Below the pieces are notes generated by a model. It had not been told where the DNA came from, made no database searches, and saw only the letters and a program-made list of their open reading frames with translations. The translations under genes were made by a program, and so were the position numbers. From positions 930,001-994,000 of the forward strand of contig OZ255821.1 in the NCBI GenBank assembly GCA_965277435.1: DNA of 64,000 nucleotides, in the 5' to 3' direction. This DNA comes from Bog-105 sp965277435. GTDB taxonomy: Bacteria > Acidobacteriota > Terriglobia > Bryobacterales > Bryobacteraceae. This document shows, one piece after another, positions 7,165 through 15,285 of the stretch; position 1 is the first letter of the stretch, and every line of letters begins with the position of its first letter.

Positions 7165-7686
7165 CTACTTGTTGGGACTCAAGCTCGGCTGATTTCTGGT
7201 GTTGGTCCGGGGCTGGCGCAGGAATTCAAGAATCACAAAGACGGCACCGACGGTGATGGCGCTATCGGCCACGTTGAAGGCCGGGAACGACCATGCGCCG
7301 TGATAGACCTCGATGAAATCGGTGACGGCGCCGCGCAGGATTCGGTCGTAGAGATTACCGACCGCACCGCCGAGGATGAGAGCGAGAGCCAGGCGAGATA
7401 AGAGACTGGTGAACGATGTCTGGCGATTGCTCCAAAGGGCTGAGATTACGAAGAGCAGCACTAGGGCAGACACACCGATCAGGATGGTGCCGCGCAACCA
7501 GGCGCTGCCATCGGCGAAGAGTCCAAAAGCTGCGCCTGGATTTTCGGTATGAATGATGCGGAGCCAACCGGGAATCAACGAGATGCTGTCGAACGACGTG
7601 AGGTGACGGGCGATGGCGATTTTTGACCAGCGATCCGCAATGACGATCAGCAGCGAGACGAAGAAGGGTACGAGCCGGTTATTCAA
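7165..7686 (-). CDS. lspA: Lipoprotein signal peptidase (signal peptidase II)
   Basis: The product has four membrane helices with the two LspA catalytic aspartates in 'GGAVGNLYDRI' and 'RGAVTDFIEVY', and the 'NPGAAFGLF' motif between. I choose the TTG at 7686 as start: it overlaps the ileS TAA, has AAGGAT six bases ahead, and gives MNNRLVPFF directly before the first helix (173 residues, the normal length). A longer reading from 7788 would run 100 bases into the ileS coding region. LspA removes the signal peptide from lipid-modified prolipoproteins, acting after Lgt, the next gene. Confidence 0.94.
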   Translation of the reverse strand: MNNRLVPFFVSLLIVIADRWSKIAIARHLTSFDSISLIPGWLRIIHTENPGAAFGLFADGSAWLRGTILIGVSALVLLFVISALWSNRQTSFTSLLSRLALALILGGAVGNLYDRILRGAVTDFIEVYHGAWSFPAFNVADSAITVGAVFVILEFLRQPRTNTRNQPSLSPNK

Positions 7687-10498
7687 CGTAATCCTTGAGA
7701 ACCTCGGCGCAGGCGGCGCAGACGGTGGGGAATTCAGGATTGGAACCGACGTCGAGTGTGAATTTCCAGCAGCGTTCGCATTTATCACCGCGGGCTCGCT
7801 CGACTTGGACGTTCAGAGTTTCGTCTGCCGCTTGAGTCAAGCTGACCTGGGAAACGATGAACCAGGCGGGAAGCTCGGCTTCGTGTTTTTTGAGGAGAGA
7901 GTACAGGTCACCCGAAGCCGACAGGCTGACCTCTGCTTCGAGAGCAGAGCCTAGAATTTTGTTCTCGCGAGCGGCGTCGAGTGTTTTGAGAACATGATCG
8001 CGGACCGGGATCAGCGCATCCCAATCGGCAGCGTTTGAGAGTTGAGCGCCGGTGAGTCCAGCGATGAGTTCAGCGGCCTCCGGGAAATAAGCGAGATGAA
8101 CGCTTTCATTGCCTGCGATACCAGCCTGCATGTGCCGCCAGACTTCTTCCGCCGTGTAAGAGAGCAGCGGAGCAATGAGGCGCACGAGCGCGAGATTCAA
8201 TCGATAGAGCGCGGTTTGGGCGCTGCGGCGTGAGGCGGAACGAACGCCGGCCGTATACAGGCGATCTTTCACCACATCGAAATAAAGCGCGCTGAGGTCG
8301 GTTGTCGAGAAATCGTAGACAGCGCGATAGACCTTGTGAAAGGCGTATTGCTGGTACCACTCGAGGCAGCGTTCGACTAGTTCTGCGGCGCGGCTGAGGA
8401 TCCAGGCGTCGACGCTTTCCAGCTCCTCGATAGGAACACTGTCACGCGCCGGGTCGAAAGCGCCCAGGTTGCCGAGAAAATAGCGGAACGTGTTGCGAAG
8501 TTTGCGATACGCCTCGGAGAGACGGTCGAGGATGACTTCCGACATGCGAACGTCTTCGGAAAAATCGACCGAGGCGACCCAGAGGCGGAGGATGTCAGCG
8601 CCCTTCTTGCTGACGATCGTTTCGGGCTCGATGATGTTGCCAATCGACTTCGACATGGCGCGGCCCTGAGCATCGAGGGTCCAGCCGTGAGTGGCGCATT
8701 CGCGGTAAGGAGACTGGCCTTTTAAGCCGACACCGATCAGTAGCGAGCTATGGAACCAGCCGCGATACTGATCGCCGCCTTCGAGATACATATCGGACGG
8801 CCAGGGGAGATGATTTTCAGGTGTAAGGACGGCGAGATGGCTCGATCCGGAATCGAACCACACGTCGAGAATGTCGGACTCCTTGCGGAAGGAGCGATGG
8901 CCGCACCTGGCGCAAGCGTGATTGCCGTCACCCATGAGCTCGGCGGCTGATTTGGTGTACCAGACGTCGGCCGTGTGTTCGCGGAATTGCGCGACAACGC
9001 CTTCGAGGACGGCTTTGTCGGTGAAGGGCTCACTGCAAGCTTCGCAGTAGAAAACGATGATGGGCACGCCCCACACGCGCTGGCGCGAGATGCACCAGTC
9101 AGGGCGCATAGCGATCATGTTGGACATTCGCTCTTCGCCCCAGGCGGGGAACCATTTCACAGTTTTAATGGCTTCGAGAGCGTTCGTGCGAAGGCCCTCG
9201 CGATCCATGCCGATAAACCACTGTTCCGTGGCGCGGAAGATCACGGGGTTATGGCAGCGCCAGCAGTGCGGATAGCTGTGCTCGAATCGCGCTTGCGAAG
9301 CGAGAGCGCCGTGTTGATCCAGCAGGCGGATGACGATCGGGTTGATTTCCCAAACGGTTTTGCCAAGCAGTTCAGCGGGCAGGCCGCCGGGTGCGCCTTC
9401 GGCATCGAAGATACGGCCTGAAGCGTCGACAGGGCAATAGACGGGGATGCCATAACGCTGGCAAACGACGAAATCTTCCTGGCCATGACCCGGCGCGGTA
9501 TGAACGGCCCCGGTGCCCTGTTCGAGCGTAACGTGATCGCCGAGAAGGCCGAGCGAATCGCGCTCGATGAAGGGATGGCGAAAGACGGCGCGTTCCAGTT
9601 TCGTGCCGGGGAAGCGGGCGAGAACGGTTCGATCCCAGCCGAGCAGGTCGGCGACTTGCGGCAGCAGTCCTTCGGCAACGATCGTAACGCCCTGCGGGGT
9701 ATCGACGGCCACGTAGTCAAATTTTGGATTGAACGAGATCGCGAGGTTGGCCGGGATGGTCCAGGGCGTGGTGGTCCAGATCAGGACAGAGACATCGCGA
9801 CCGCTTAACGCTGGATCCAGCGCAGCCGGATCGGAGACCAGTTTGAAGCGAACGTAGATGGTGGAACTCGAGTGATTCTCGTACTCGACTTCAGCTTCGG
9901 CAAGCGCCGTGCGGTCATGCGTACACCAGTGAACCGGTTTGAGGCCCTTGTACACGGTGCCGCTGTGAAGAAAATTGACGAACGCCTGCGCGATCACGGC
10001 TTCGTACCCCGCGCTCATAGTGAGATACGGATCTTCCCAGCGGCCTAGGATGCCGAGGCGCTTGAATTCCTGGCGATGAATATCGACGAATTTGGCGGCA
10101 TAAGCGCGGCACTCGGCGCGAATTTCGGCCGCATTCATAGACGCTTTGCGCTTGCCAAGCTGGTGATCGACTTTGATTTCGATGGGCAGGCCATGGCAAT
10201 CCCAACCGGGGATGTAAGGTGCGTCGAAACCGGCCATGGTTTTCGATTTGACGATGAAGTCCTTGAGGATTTTGTTGAAGGCGGTGCCCAGATGAATGTT
10301 GCCGTTGGCGTACGGCGGACCATCGTGCAGGACGTATTGCGGACGGCCGGCGCGCGATTCGCGGATGCGGTGATAAAGGCGCGTTTCTTCCCAGTGGGCG
10401 AGCATTTTCGGCTCGGCGGTAGGCAGGTTCGCCTTCATAGAGAAGTCGGTTTTCGGAAGGTTGACCGTCTTTTTCAGGTCAACGGAGAGAGCGCTCAT
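7679..10498 (-). CDS. ileS: Isoleucyl-tRNA synthetase
   Basis: A full-length class I synthetase (939 residues). In order: the adenylate motif as 'DGPPYANGNIHLGTAFNK' (HLGT in place of HIGH), the CP1 editing domain with 'LIWTTTPWTIPANLA' and 'VHTAPGHGQEDF', the KMSKS loop as GRAMSKSIGN, the anticodon-binding helices, and a C-terminal zinc finger 'CERCW ... CAAC'. It charges tRNA-Ile and edits mischarged valine. It heads the run ileS-lspA-lgt-cupin on the minus strand; lspA starts inside its last codons. The ileS-lspA adjacency is common in bacteria. Confidence 0.98.
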   Translation of the reverse strand: MSALSVDLKKTVNLPKTDFSMKANLPTAEPKMLAHWEETRLYHRIRESRAGRPQYVLHDGPPYANGNIHLGTAFNKILKDFIVKSKTMAGFDAPYIPGWDCHGLPIEIKVDHQLGKRKASMNAAEIRAECRAYAAKFVDIHRQEFKRLGILGRWEDPYLTMSAGYEAVIAQAFVNFLHSGTVYKGLKPVHWCTHDRTALAEAEVEYENHSSSTIYVRFKLVSDPAALDPALSGRDVSVLIWTTTPWTIPANLAISFNPKFDYVAVDTPQGVTIVAEGLLPQVADLLGWDRTVLARFPGTKLERAVFRHPFIERDSLGLLGDHVTLEQGTGAVHTAPGHGQEDFVVCQRYGIPVYCPVDASGRIFDAEGAPGGLPAELLGKTVWEINPIVIRLLDQHGALASQARFEHSYPHCWRCHNPVIFRATEQWFIGMDREGLRTNALEAIKTVKWFPAWGEERMSNMIAMRPDWCISRQRVWGVPIIVFYCEACSEPFTDKAVLEGVVAQFREHTADVWYTKSAAELMGDGNHACARCGHRSFRKESDILDVWFDSGSSHLAVLTPENHLPWPSDMYLEGGDQYRGWFHSSLLIGVGLKGQSPYRECATHGWTLDAQGRAMSKSIGNIIEPETIVSKKGADILRLWVASVDFSEDVRMSEVILDRLSEAYRKLRNTFRYFLGNLGAFDPARDSVPIEELESVDAWILSRAAELVERCLEWYQQYAFHKVYRAVYDFSTTDLSALYFDVVKDRLYTAGVRSASRRSAQTALYRLNLALVRLIAPLLSYTAEEVWRHMQAGIAGNESVHLAYFPEAAELIAGLTGAQLSNAADWDALIPVRDHVLKTLDAARENKILGSALEAEVSLSASGDLYSLLKKHEAELPAWFIVSQVSLTQAADETLNVQVERARGDKCERCWKFTLDVGSNPEFPTVCAACAEVLKDYVE

Positions 10499-10538
10499 GG
10501 ACTATCTTCATCGTAGCTAACGGCGGCCTTAATAAGGC

Positions 10539-10886
10539 TTACCTTGTGTTGACATGAACAGAGAGCCTCATCTGCTGGATCGCGTTCTTGACCGTTCCTT
10601 CTTCCAAGTAAAACGCCGTGTCTGCGGTTTGATCGTCGGACACTTCGACGGATGCTGCTTCGTTCTTCAAAAAACCAGGAAGCGGCGCATACGCGCTAAC
10701 GTCGCTTTGAAACTGAGCGTCGAAGACAAAAACCCGATACTTACCGAGGGGAATGAAGGTAAAGGTAGTTTGCGAGCCGCTTAGCTGATTCAAATAACAG
10801 GATGTGCGCTGCGTCAAATGAGAATCTGCCGGGGCCAAAAGAGCAACAACGTTGCTTTGTCCGGCGGCAAGACCTTGTATCTTCAC
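10539..10886 (-). CDS. C-terminal half of a split secreted beta-sandwich protein
   Basis: This 115-residue frame starts on a GTG at 10886 that overlaps the TGA of the frame upstream (GTGA). It has no signal peptide and reads like the second half of the carboxypeptidase-regulatory-like proteins common in acidobacteria: 'KIQGLAAGQSNVVALLAP', 'FTFIPLGKYRVFVFDAQ', 'PGFLKNEAASVEVSDDQ'. One extra T in the TTTT run at the junction would join it in frame to 10883-11257. The two are therefore best read as one gene broken by a -1 change, unless ribosomes re-start or slip there. Confidence 0.55.
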   Translation of the reverse strand: MKIQGLAAGQSNVVALLAPADSHLTQRTSCYLNQLSGSQTTFTFIPLGKYRVFVFDAQFQSDVSAYAPLPGFLKNEAASVEVSDDQTADTAFYLEEGTVKNAIQQMRLSVHVNTR

Positions 10887-11257
10887 GAAAAGATCGGCTG
10901 ATCACTAATAACTAGCGTAAGCACGCCAGCGCTGCCGGCTGTCAGTTCAAATCTGTCGGCAGCAAGTTCACTGGAGCCATATCTGAAGCTTTGTATGCGA
11001 CTTGGCGTGGGGAAAGTCAACGAATAGGGTCCCGGGTGAACTTTGTTCAGAGTGAACCTGCCGGCTCGATCCGGTCGCGCCTCGATGTCCAGACCGCCCT
11101 TAAGGGGATGAATGTGGAAAACGAGCCCCTCGATGGGGATCGCCGTGGGTGCGCGATCAATCAGTTTGAGCACTCCCTGAATATCGAAGCCCTTATCGGT
11201 TTGCCCGATCATCATCGAGCATCGAAGGAAGACCAGTGACACGAACAGAAGTTTCAT
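10883..11257 (-). CDS. N-terminal half of a split secreted beta-sandwich protein
   Basis: The 124-residue frame opens with a signal peptide (MKLLFVSLVFLRCSMMIGQ). A beta-sandwich repeat follows, with 'HPLKGGLDIEARPDRAGRFT' and 'VHPGPYSLTF', the pattern of carboxypeptidase-regulatory/Cna-B-like domains. It ends 'TLVISDQPIFS' just where the companion frame at 10539-10886 takes up the expected continuation. Secreted, otherwise of unknown role. It lies divergent from the phosphoesterase gene, with a large hairpin and a dispersed repeat in between. Confidence 0.6.
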   Translation of the reverse strand: MKLLFVSLVFLRCSMMIGQTDKGFDIQGVLKLIDRAPTAIPIEGLVFHIHPLKGGLDIEARPDRAGRFTLNKVHPGPYSLTFPTPSRIQSFRYGSSELAADRFELTAGSAGVLTLVISDQPIFS

Positions 11258-11357
11258 TTGCTGGCCTAAGGTGCCAGTATTCGTTAGAGTTCCAAGCCGC
11301 TTTTCGACGGCCGCACAGTGGACCAGTCTTTACGCTGGTAATCCAATATTGCAGGAT

Positions 11358-11408
11358 CTGCGTTTGCATTAGAAGAGTGATCGCTCCGCTTTTCTAATGC
11401 AAACGCAG
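11358..11408. repeat. Perfect 17-bp inverted repeat (hairpin of dispersed element, copy 1)
   Basis: CTGCGTTTGCATTAGAA at 11358-11374 is the exact reverse complement of 11392-11408, with a 17-nt spacer. No U-tract follows on either strand, so it is not an ordinary terminator. It sits eight bases before the conserved tail at 11417-11496 and may be part of the same mobile or regulatory element. The remaining 11258-11357 segment shows nothing else. Confidence 0.85.
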
Positions 11409-11416
11409 CACAATGG

Positions 11417-11496
11417 ACGCGCGACCCGCGCCCAAGTCCGCTGAAGTGCCTCTCTCGTCTGATGGCGCGGAATCGCGGCCTGTGCTTGCCAATGAC
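11417..11496 (+). repeat. Dispersed repeat tail, copy 1
   Basis: About 80 bp here match 41220-41141 on the other strand with roughly 65 of 80 bases identical by eye. Shared words include CGCGCCCA, TCGCGGCCTG/TCGCAGCCTG and CCTGTGCTTGC. Both copies stay open in the same relative frame and would read S-A-E-V-P-L-S followed by PVLA. It ends seven bases before the phosphoesterase start, so it may also form that gene's leader. Confidence 0.7.
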
Positions 11497-11502
11497 GTCC
11501 AA

Positions 11503-12894
11503 ATGAAAAGACTAAACAAAGTTCTCTCGAGAAAGACATTGCTGAGTTGCTGGGCAGCCATTGGCCTTGGCTTCGGCCAAACGCAAGTTGGCGCTGGCGG
11601 AATACACAAGATCCGTCACGTGATCGTGATCATGCAGGAGAACCGCTCCTTCGATCATTACTTCGGCACGTTTCCAGGCGTCGATGGAATCGCCATGCAG
11701 AACGGCGCTCCGGCAGTATGCATTCAGAACCCTGGGGAGAAGACCTGCAGCCGGCCATTCGTTGAACATCAGGATCGTAATGGCGGAGCGGCGCACTCCG
11801 CGGCAGCGGCGGCCCGAGCGATTGATGGCGGCAAGATGGATGGCTTCCTGGCGGTCGCCGCAGGTGCGAAGAGCCCGTGCAGGAACGCTACTGACCCTAA
11901 CTGTAACGAAACCGGCGGCGCCGGAAACAACGGCTCTGGCGCCAATCGCGTCATGGCCTACCATGTTCAGTCCGATATTCCCAACTACTGGGATTATGCG
12001 AAGACCTACGTGCTTCAGGACCACATGTTCGAGCCAGTTGCTTCCTGGAGCCTGGCCTCGCACCTATACATGGTTTCGGGCTGGTCGGCAAACTGCACTG
12101 ATCCGGACGATCCGGGAACCTGCCGAAGCGATATTGCACGGCCAAGGCCCAAGCCAAATGTCGAAACTCCCTATGGGTGGACAGATCTGACCTGGCTGCT
12201 CAACCGCAATCATGTGTCTTGGGGCTACTACCTGGATGGTGGCCCGATGCAGAAAGGTCCCAAGCCCCGAGACCGGCATGCGGTCAACAGGGGTGTTCCG
12301 CAGATCTGGAACGTTCTTCCGCAGTTCAAGGACGTGCATCAAGACAAGCAGGCCGGCAATGTCCAGACCTTAGATGCGTTTTACAGCGCGTTGCAGGCTG
12401 GAACCTTGCCTGCGGTGTCATGGATTACACCCAACTCTCGTGACAGCGAACATCCGCCCTCGCTGGTCAGCGTTGGCCAGTCCTACGTTACGCACATCAT
12501 CAATCAGGTCATGCGAAGCCCCGAGTGGGACAGTACAGCAATCTTTCTCGCCTGGGACGACTGGGGCGGGTTTTACGACCACGTTACGCCGCCCGGAGTC
12601 GATAAGCTCGGCTACGGGATTCGGGTCGCCGGCATCGTCATCAGTCCATACGCCAGACGGGGCTTTATCGACCATCAAACGTTGAGCTTCGATGCGTATC
12701 TTAAATTCATTGAAGACGATTTCTTAGGGGGAGCGCGGCTCGATCCGAAAACCGACGGGCGTCCAGACCCGCGCCCGGACGTGCGCGAGAACGCGGCCGT
12801 TCTCGGCGATTTAACGCGCGACTTTGATTTCTTGCAGACGCCAGCCGCGCCGCTTATTCTGCCGGAACATCCGCAGACTACGCTGACGCGCTAA
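11503..12894 (+). CDS. Secreted phosphoesterase / phospholipase C-like (alkaline-phosphatase superfamily)
   Basis: I start at the ATG at 11503 (463 residues). An open frame continues upstream to 11413, but that stretch is the dispersed repeat. The product opens with a basic then hydrophobic export signal (MKRLNKVLSRKTLLSCW). The family signature follows: 'HVIVIMQENRSFDHYFGTF' (metal-binding E and N), later 'SWITPNSRDSEHPPS', 'IFLAWDDWGGFYDHVTPP' and 'RVAGIVISPYARRGFID'. Such enzymes (bacterial phospholipase C, AcpA-type phosphatases) hydrolyse phosphodiesters or phosphomonoesters outside the cytosol. Substrate cannot be told from sequence. It stands alone on the plus strand. Confidence 0.88.
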   Translation: MKRLNKVLSRKTLLSCWAAIGLGFGQTQVGAGGIHKIRHVIVIMQENRSFDHYFGTFPGVDGIAMQNGAPAVCIQNPGEKTCSRPFVEHQDRNGGAAHSAAAAARAIDGGKMDGFLAVAAGAKSPCRNATDPNCNETGGAGNNGSGANRVMAYHVQSDIPNYWDYAKTYVLQDHMFEPVASWSLASHLYMVSGWSANCTDPDDPGTCRSDIARPRPKPNVETPYGWTDLTWLLNRNHVSWGYYLDGGPMQKGPKPRDRHAVNRGVPQIWNVLPQFKDVHQDKQAGNVQTLDAFYSALQAGTLPAVSWITPNSRDSEHPPSLVSVGQSYVTHIINQVMRSPEWDSTAIFLAWDDWGGFYDHVTPPGVDKLGYGIRVAGIVISPYARRGFIDHQTLSFDAYLKFIEDDFLGGARLDPKTDGRPDPRPDVRENAAVLGDLTRDFDFLQTPAAPLILPEHPQTTLTR

Positions 12895-12969
12895 GCGTTG
12901 CCCCAGGACTGATTCGTAAACCTATACCTCAAAACTGCGTTTAGAAAAGTGGAGGGATTGCAAACAGTA

Positions 12970-13593
12970 ATGAAGCTAAAAAATAAGGTGTTTACATCAG
13001 GCGCTATGTTGCTTGTGCCATTCATGGCAGTAGGATTATCGGCACAAAACTCCACATCATCGACTTATACGAATGGACAAGGCGATCAGGTCACCACCAC
13101 GCGGTCGGGTTCGCCGGGAGATCGGTCTGTAGACCGCAGCGTGACCACTCCGAACGGGAAGACGTACAACCAGGACACGACGGTTAATCGCAATCCGGGT
13201 AGCTACTCGCGAAATACTACGACGACCGGGCCCAACGGAAAAACGACGGATTCCACAAACAACGCCACCTGGGGCAATGGGCAGTACAACGACACAAAAT
13301 CCTATACCGGCCGCGATGGGAAAACAGCTACCCAGCAGACGTCGGTAGATCACAGTCCCGGCAATTACTCGCGCGATGTAACAACGACGGGACGAAATGG
13401 TAAAGTGACAAATTTCCAGAACAACGCGACCTGGGGCAATGGGAGTTACAACGACAGCAAATCGTTCACAGGCAAGCAGGGCAAAACGGGCAGTCTGCAG
13501 ACTACCCGCAGTGGTGGCGAGGTGACGAAGAACTTCACCGGCCGGAACGGACAGACGCGGAGTTGGAGCCATCCGGCGCGCCGTCGCCGTTAA
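12970..13593 (+). CDS. Secreted Gly/Asn/Thr-rich repeat protein
   Basis: From the ATG at 12970 (GGAGGG 13 bases ahead; a GTG at 12949 is the alternative) the product is 207 residues. A signal peptide ends near 'VGLSAQ'. The rest is low-complexity and repetitive: two tandem 54-residue units at about 75-128 and 129-182 share 'PGxYSR..TTTG.NGK', 'NNATWGNGxYND.KS.TG' and 'GKT...QT'. A shorter related unit precedes them, and the tail is basic (HPARRRR). The pattern suggests a beta-structured, surface or matrix protein, but I know no named family. Its neighbours do not explain it. Confidence 0.75.
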   Translation: MKLKNKVFTSGAMLLVPFMAVGLSAQNSTSSTYTNGQGDQVTTTRSGSPGDRSVDRSVTTPNGKTYNQDTTVNRNPGSYSRNTTTTGPNGKTTDSTNNATWGNGQYNDTKSYTGRDGKTATQQTSVDHSPGNYSRDVTTTGRNGKVTNFQNNATWGNGSYNDSKSFTGKQGKTGSLQTTRSGGEVTKNFTGRNGQTRSWSHPARRRR

Positions 13594-13654
13594 TGGTTTA
13601 GTTCGCGAAAGCCTAGGCCAGCAATGCAAGGCCATGATCCGCGCAGAATAGGTC

Positions 13655-15226
13655 ATGGCCAACATTGCGAAGCCGCCGTGCGACGAAGGTTCGATTCGGG
13701 CAACGGTAGCGTCGAGACCGGTGTCTGGCTATGGCGCTTGGGTGCTGGCGGCTACGGTACTCGGATCGAGCCTGGCGTTCATTGATTCCACGGTAGTCAA
13801 CATGGCGTTGCCGGCGCTGCAATCAGCGCTGCGGGCCACAGTGTCGGACGTGCAGTGGGTGGTGGAATCGTATGCGCTTTTTCTTGCGGCGCTGCTGCTG
13901 GTTGGTGGTTCGCTCGGAGACCGTTATGGACGGCGTCTGATCTTCACAGTGGGCGTAGCATTGTTTGCACTCGCATCGGCTTGGTGCGGTCTGGTGCCCA
14001 ACGTCCTCCAATTGATTGTGGCGCGGGGCCTACAAGGCATCGGCGGCGCTTTGCTGGTGCCTGGGAGCCTGGCGCTCATCAGTGCCTCGTTCGCCACCGA
14101 GGAGCGCGGTCGAGCGATCGGCACCTGGTCCGGCTTTACCGCAATCACCTCCGCCGCTGGGCCGGTGCTTGGGGGTTGGCTGGTAGAGAATATTTCCTGG
14201 CGCGCTGTTTTCTTCATCAATCTGCCCGTGGCGGCGGTGGTGATTGCGATCACGCTAGCCAAAGTTCCCGAGAGCCGAAACGAGAGCGAGAGCAGACGAC
14301 CACTGGATTGGACGGGCGCGCTGCTGGTCACGCTCGGTTTGGGTGGGATCGTCTTCGCGCTGATTGATCCATCGAGCGCCCTATATGCGGCCCCCGTCGG
14401 TATGCTCGCTTTAGTGGTGTTGCCGTTTGTCGAGAGCCGCGCGGCCTCTCCGATGTTGCCGCTCGATCTGTTTCGCTCGCGGGATTTTAGCGGCGCCAAT
14501 CTGCTGACGCTTTTTCTGTACACAGCGCTCGGCGGTGTTCTTTTTTTCTTCCCGCTTAATCTGATTCAGGTACAAGGCTACTCCAGCACGCAGGCCGGCG
14601 CCGCACTGCTTCCGCTCATCCTGCTGATCTTCTTTTTGTCGCGCTGGTCGGGCGGTCTGGTGGAACGCTACGGGGCGAAAAAGCCGCTGGTCATCGGTCC
14701 CATGATTGCAGCGTCCGGTTTCGCACTCTTCGCACGGCCTGCGATGGGCCCCAGCTATTGGAGTATGTTTTTCCCGGCCGTTTTGCTGTTGGGCATCGGT
14801 ATGGCGATCAGTGTCGCGCCGCTCACGACTACCGTGATGAATGCAGTCGGCCCCGAGCGGGCCGGCGCGGCTTCGGGTATTAACAATGCGGTTTCGCGCA
14901 TTGCGGGACTGCTGGCTGTGGCGGTACTTGGGCTGGTCGTCATCACGGTTTTCAATCACCGTCTCGATCAGCGTTTGCGAGACGAGCAGGTTCCTGCCGC
15001 CGTGCGCCAAGTTGTCGATTCGCAGCGAGCGAAACTCGCCGGGATCATTACGCAAGACAAGCGCGCACGGGAAGCCATTGCCGCTTCTTTCGTTGATGGT
15101 TATCGGGCGATTGTCTGGATCGCGGTAGCGCTTTCGCTGGCAGGCTCGTTGAGCGCAGTTTTGTTGATTGGATCGAAGAACGAGGCGGACGTGGCGATGT
15201 CCGAGGCTGGATCGGGAAAGCCGTAG
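13655..15226 (+). CDS. MFS efflux transporter, DHA2 (14-TM, EmrB/QacA) family
   Basis: A 523-residue membrane protein with about 14 hydrophobic segments. Family motifs are visible: 'LGSSLAFIDSTVVNMALPAL' in helix 1, 'GSLGDRYGRR' in the helix 2-3 loop, 'RGLQGIGGALLVPGSLALI' in helix 4 and 'GPVLGGWLVENISWRAVFFI' in helices 5-6. DHA2 members exchange drugs or metabolites for protons across the inner membrane. No regulator or outer-membrane partner is adjacent, so the substrate is open. Confidence 0.92.
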   Translation: MANIAKPPCDEGSIRATVASRPVSGYGAWVLAATVLGSSLAFIDSTVVNMALPALQSALRATVSDVQWVVESYALFLAALLLVGGSLGDRYGRRLIFTVGVALFALASAWCGLVPNVLQLIVARGLQGIGGALLVPGSLALISASFATEERGRAIGTWSGFTAITSAAGPVLGGWLVENISWRAVFFINLPVAAVVIAITLAKVPESRNESESRRPLDWTGALLVTLGLGGIVFALIDPSSALYAAPVGMLALVVLPFVESRAASPMLPLDLFRSRDFSGANLLTLFLYTALGGVLFFFPLNLIQVQGYSSTQAGAALLPLILLIFFLSRWSGGLVERYGAKKPLVIGPMIAASGFALFARPAMGPSYWSMFFPAVLLLGIGMAISVAPLTTTVMNAVGPERAGAASGINNAVSRIAGLLAVAVLGLVVITVFNHRLDQRLRDEQVPAAVRQVVDSQRAKLAGIITQDKRAREAIAASFVDGYRAIVWIAVALSLAGSLSAVLLIGSKNEADVAMSEAGSGKP

Positions 15227-15246
15227 CCAGAATACGATAACTGTGT

Positions 15247-15265
15247 TTCACAGGCCGCCTGTGAA
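15247..15265. terminator. Hairpin between convergent genes
   Basis: TTCACAGGC (15247-15255) and GCCTGTGAA (15257-15265) are perfect inverted repeats around one base, effectively an 8-bp stem with a CCG loop. It lies between the convergent stops at 15226 and 15286. Neither side has a run of T, so it may only stall polymerase or protect 3' ends. Confidence 0.45.
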
Positions 15266-15285
15266 CTGGATCGACGACGTGGCTG

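Noticed and set aside
6369..7256. 295-codon open frame antisense to lgt
   Set aside because: lgt is certain on the other strand; the frame is acidic low-complexity sequence typical of an antisense shadow.
11358..11408. Intrinsic terminator
   Set aside because: The stem is perfect but no T-run follows on either strand, and it faces divergent gene starts rather than ends.
11413..11502. N-terminal extension of the phosphoesterase
   Set aside because: These codons are the dispersed repeat; the export signal starts at 11503.
12931..12969. A third, decayed copy of the 11358 hairpin before the repeat protein
   Set aside because: CTGCGTTT and a later GCAAACAG recall the arms, but the match is short and the conserved tail is missing.
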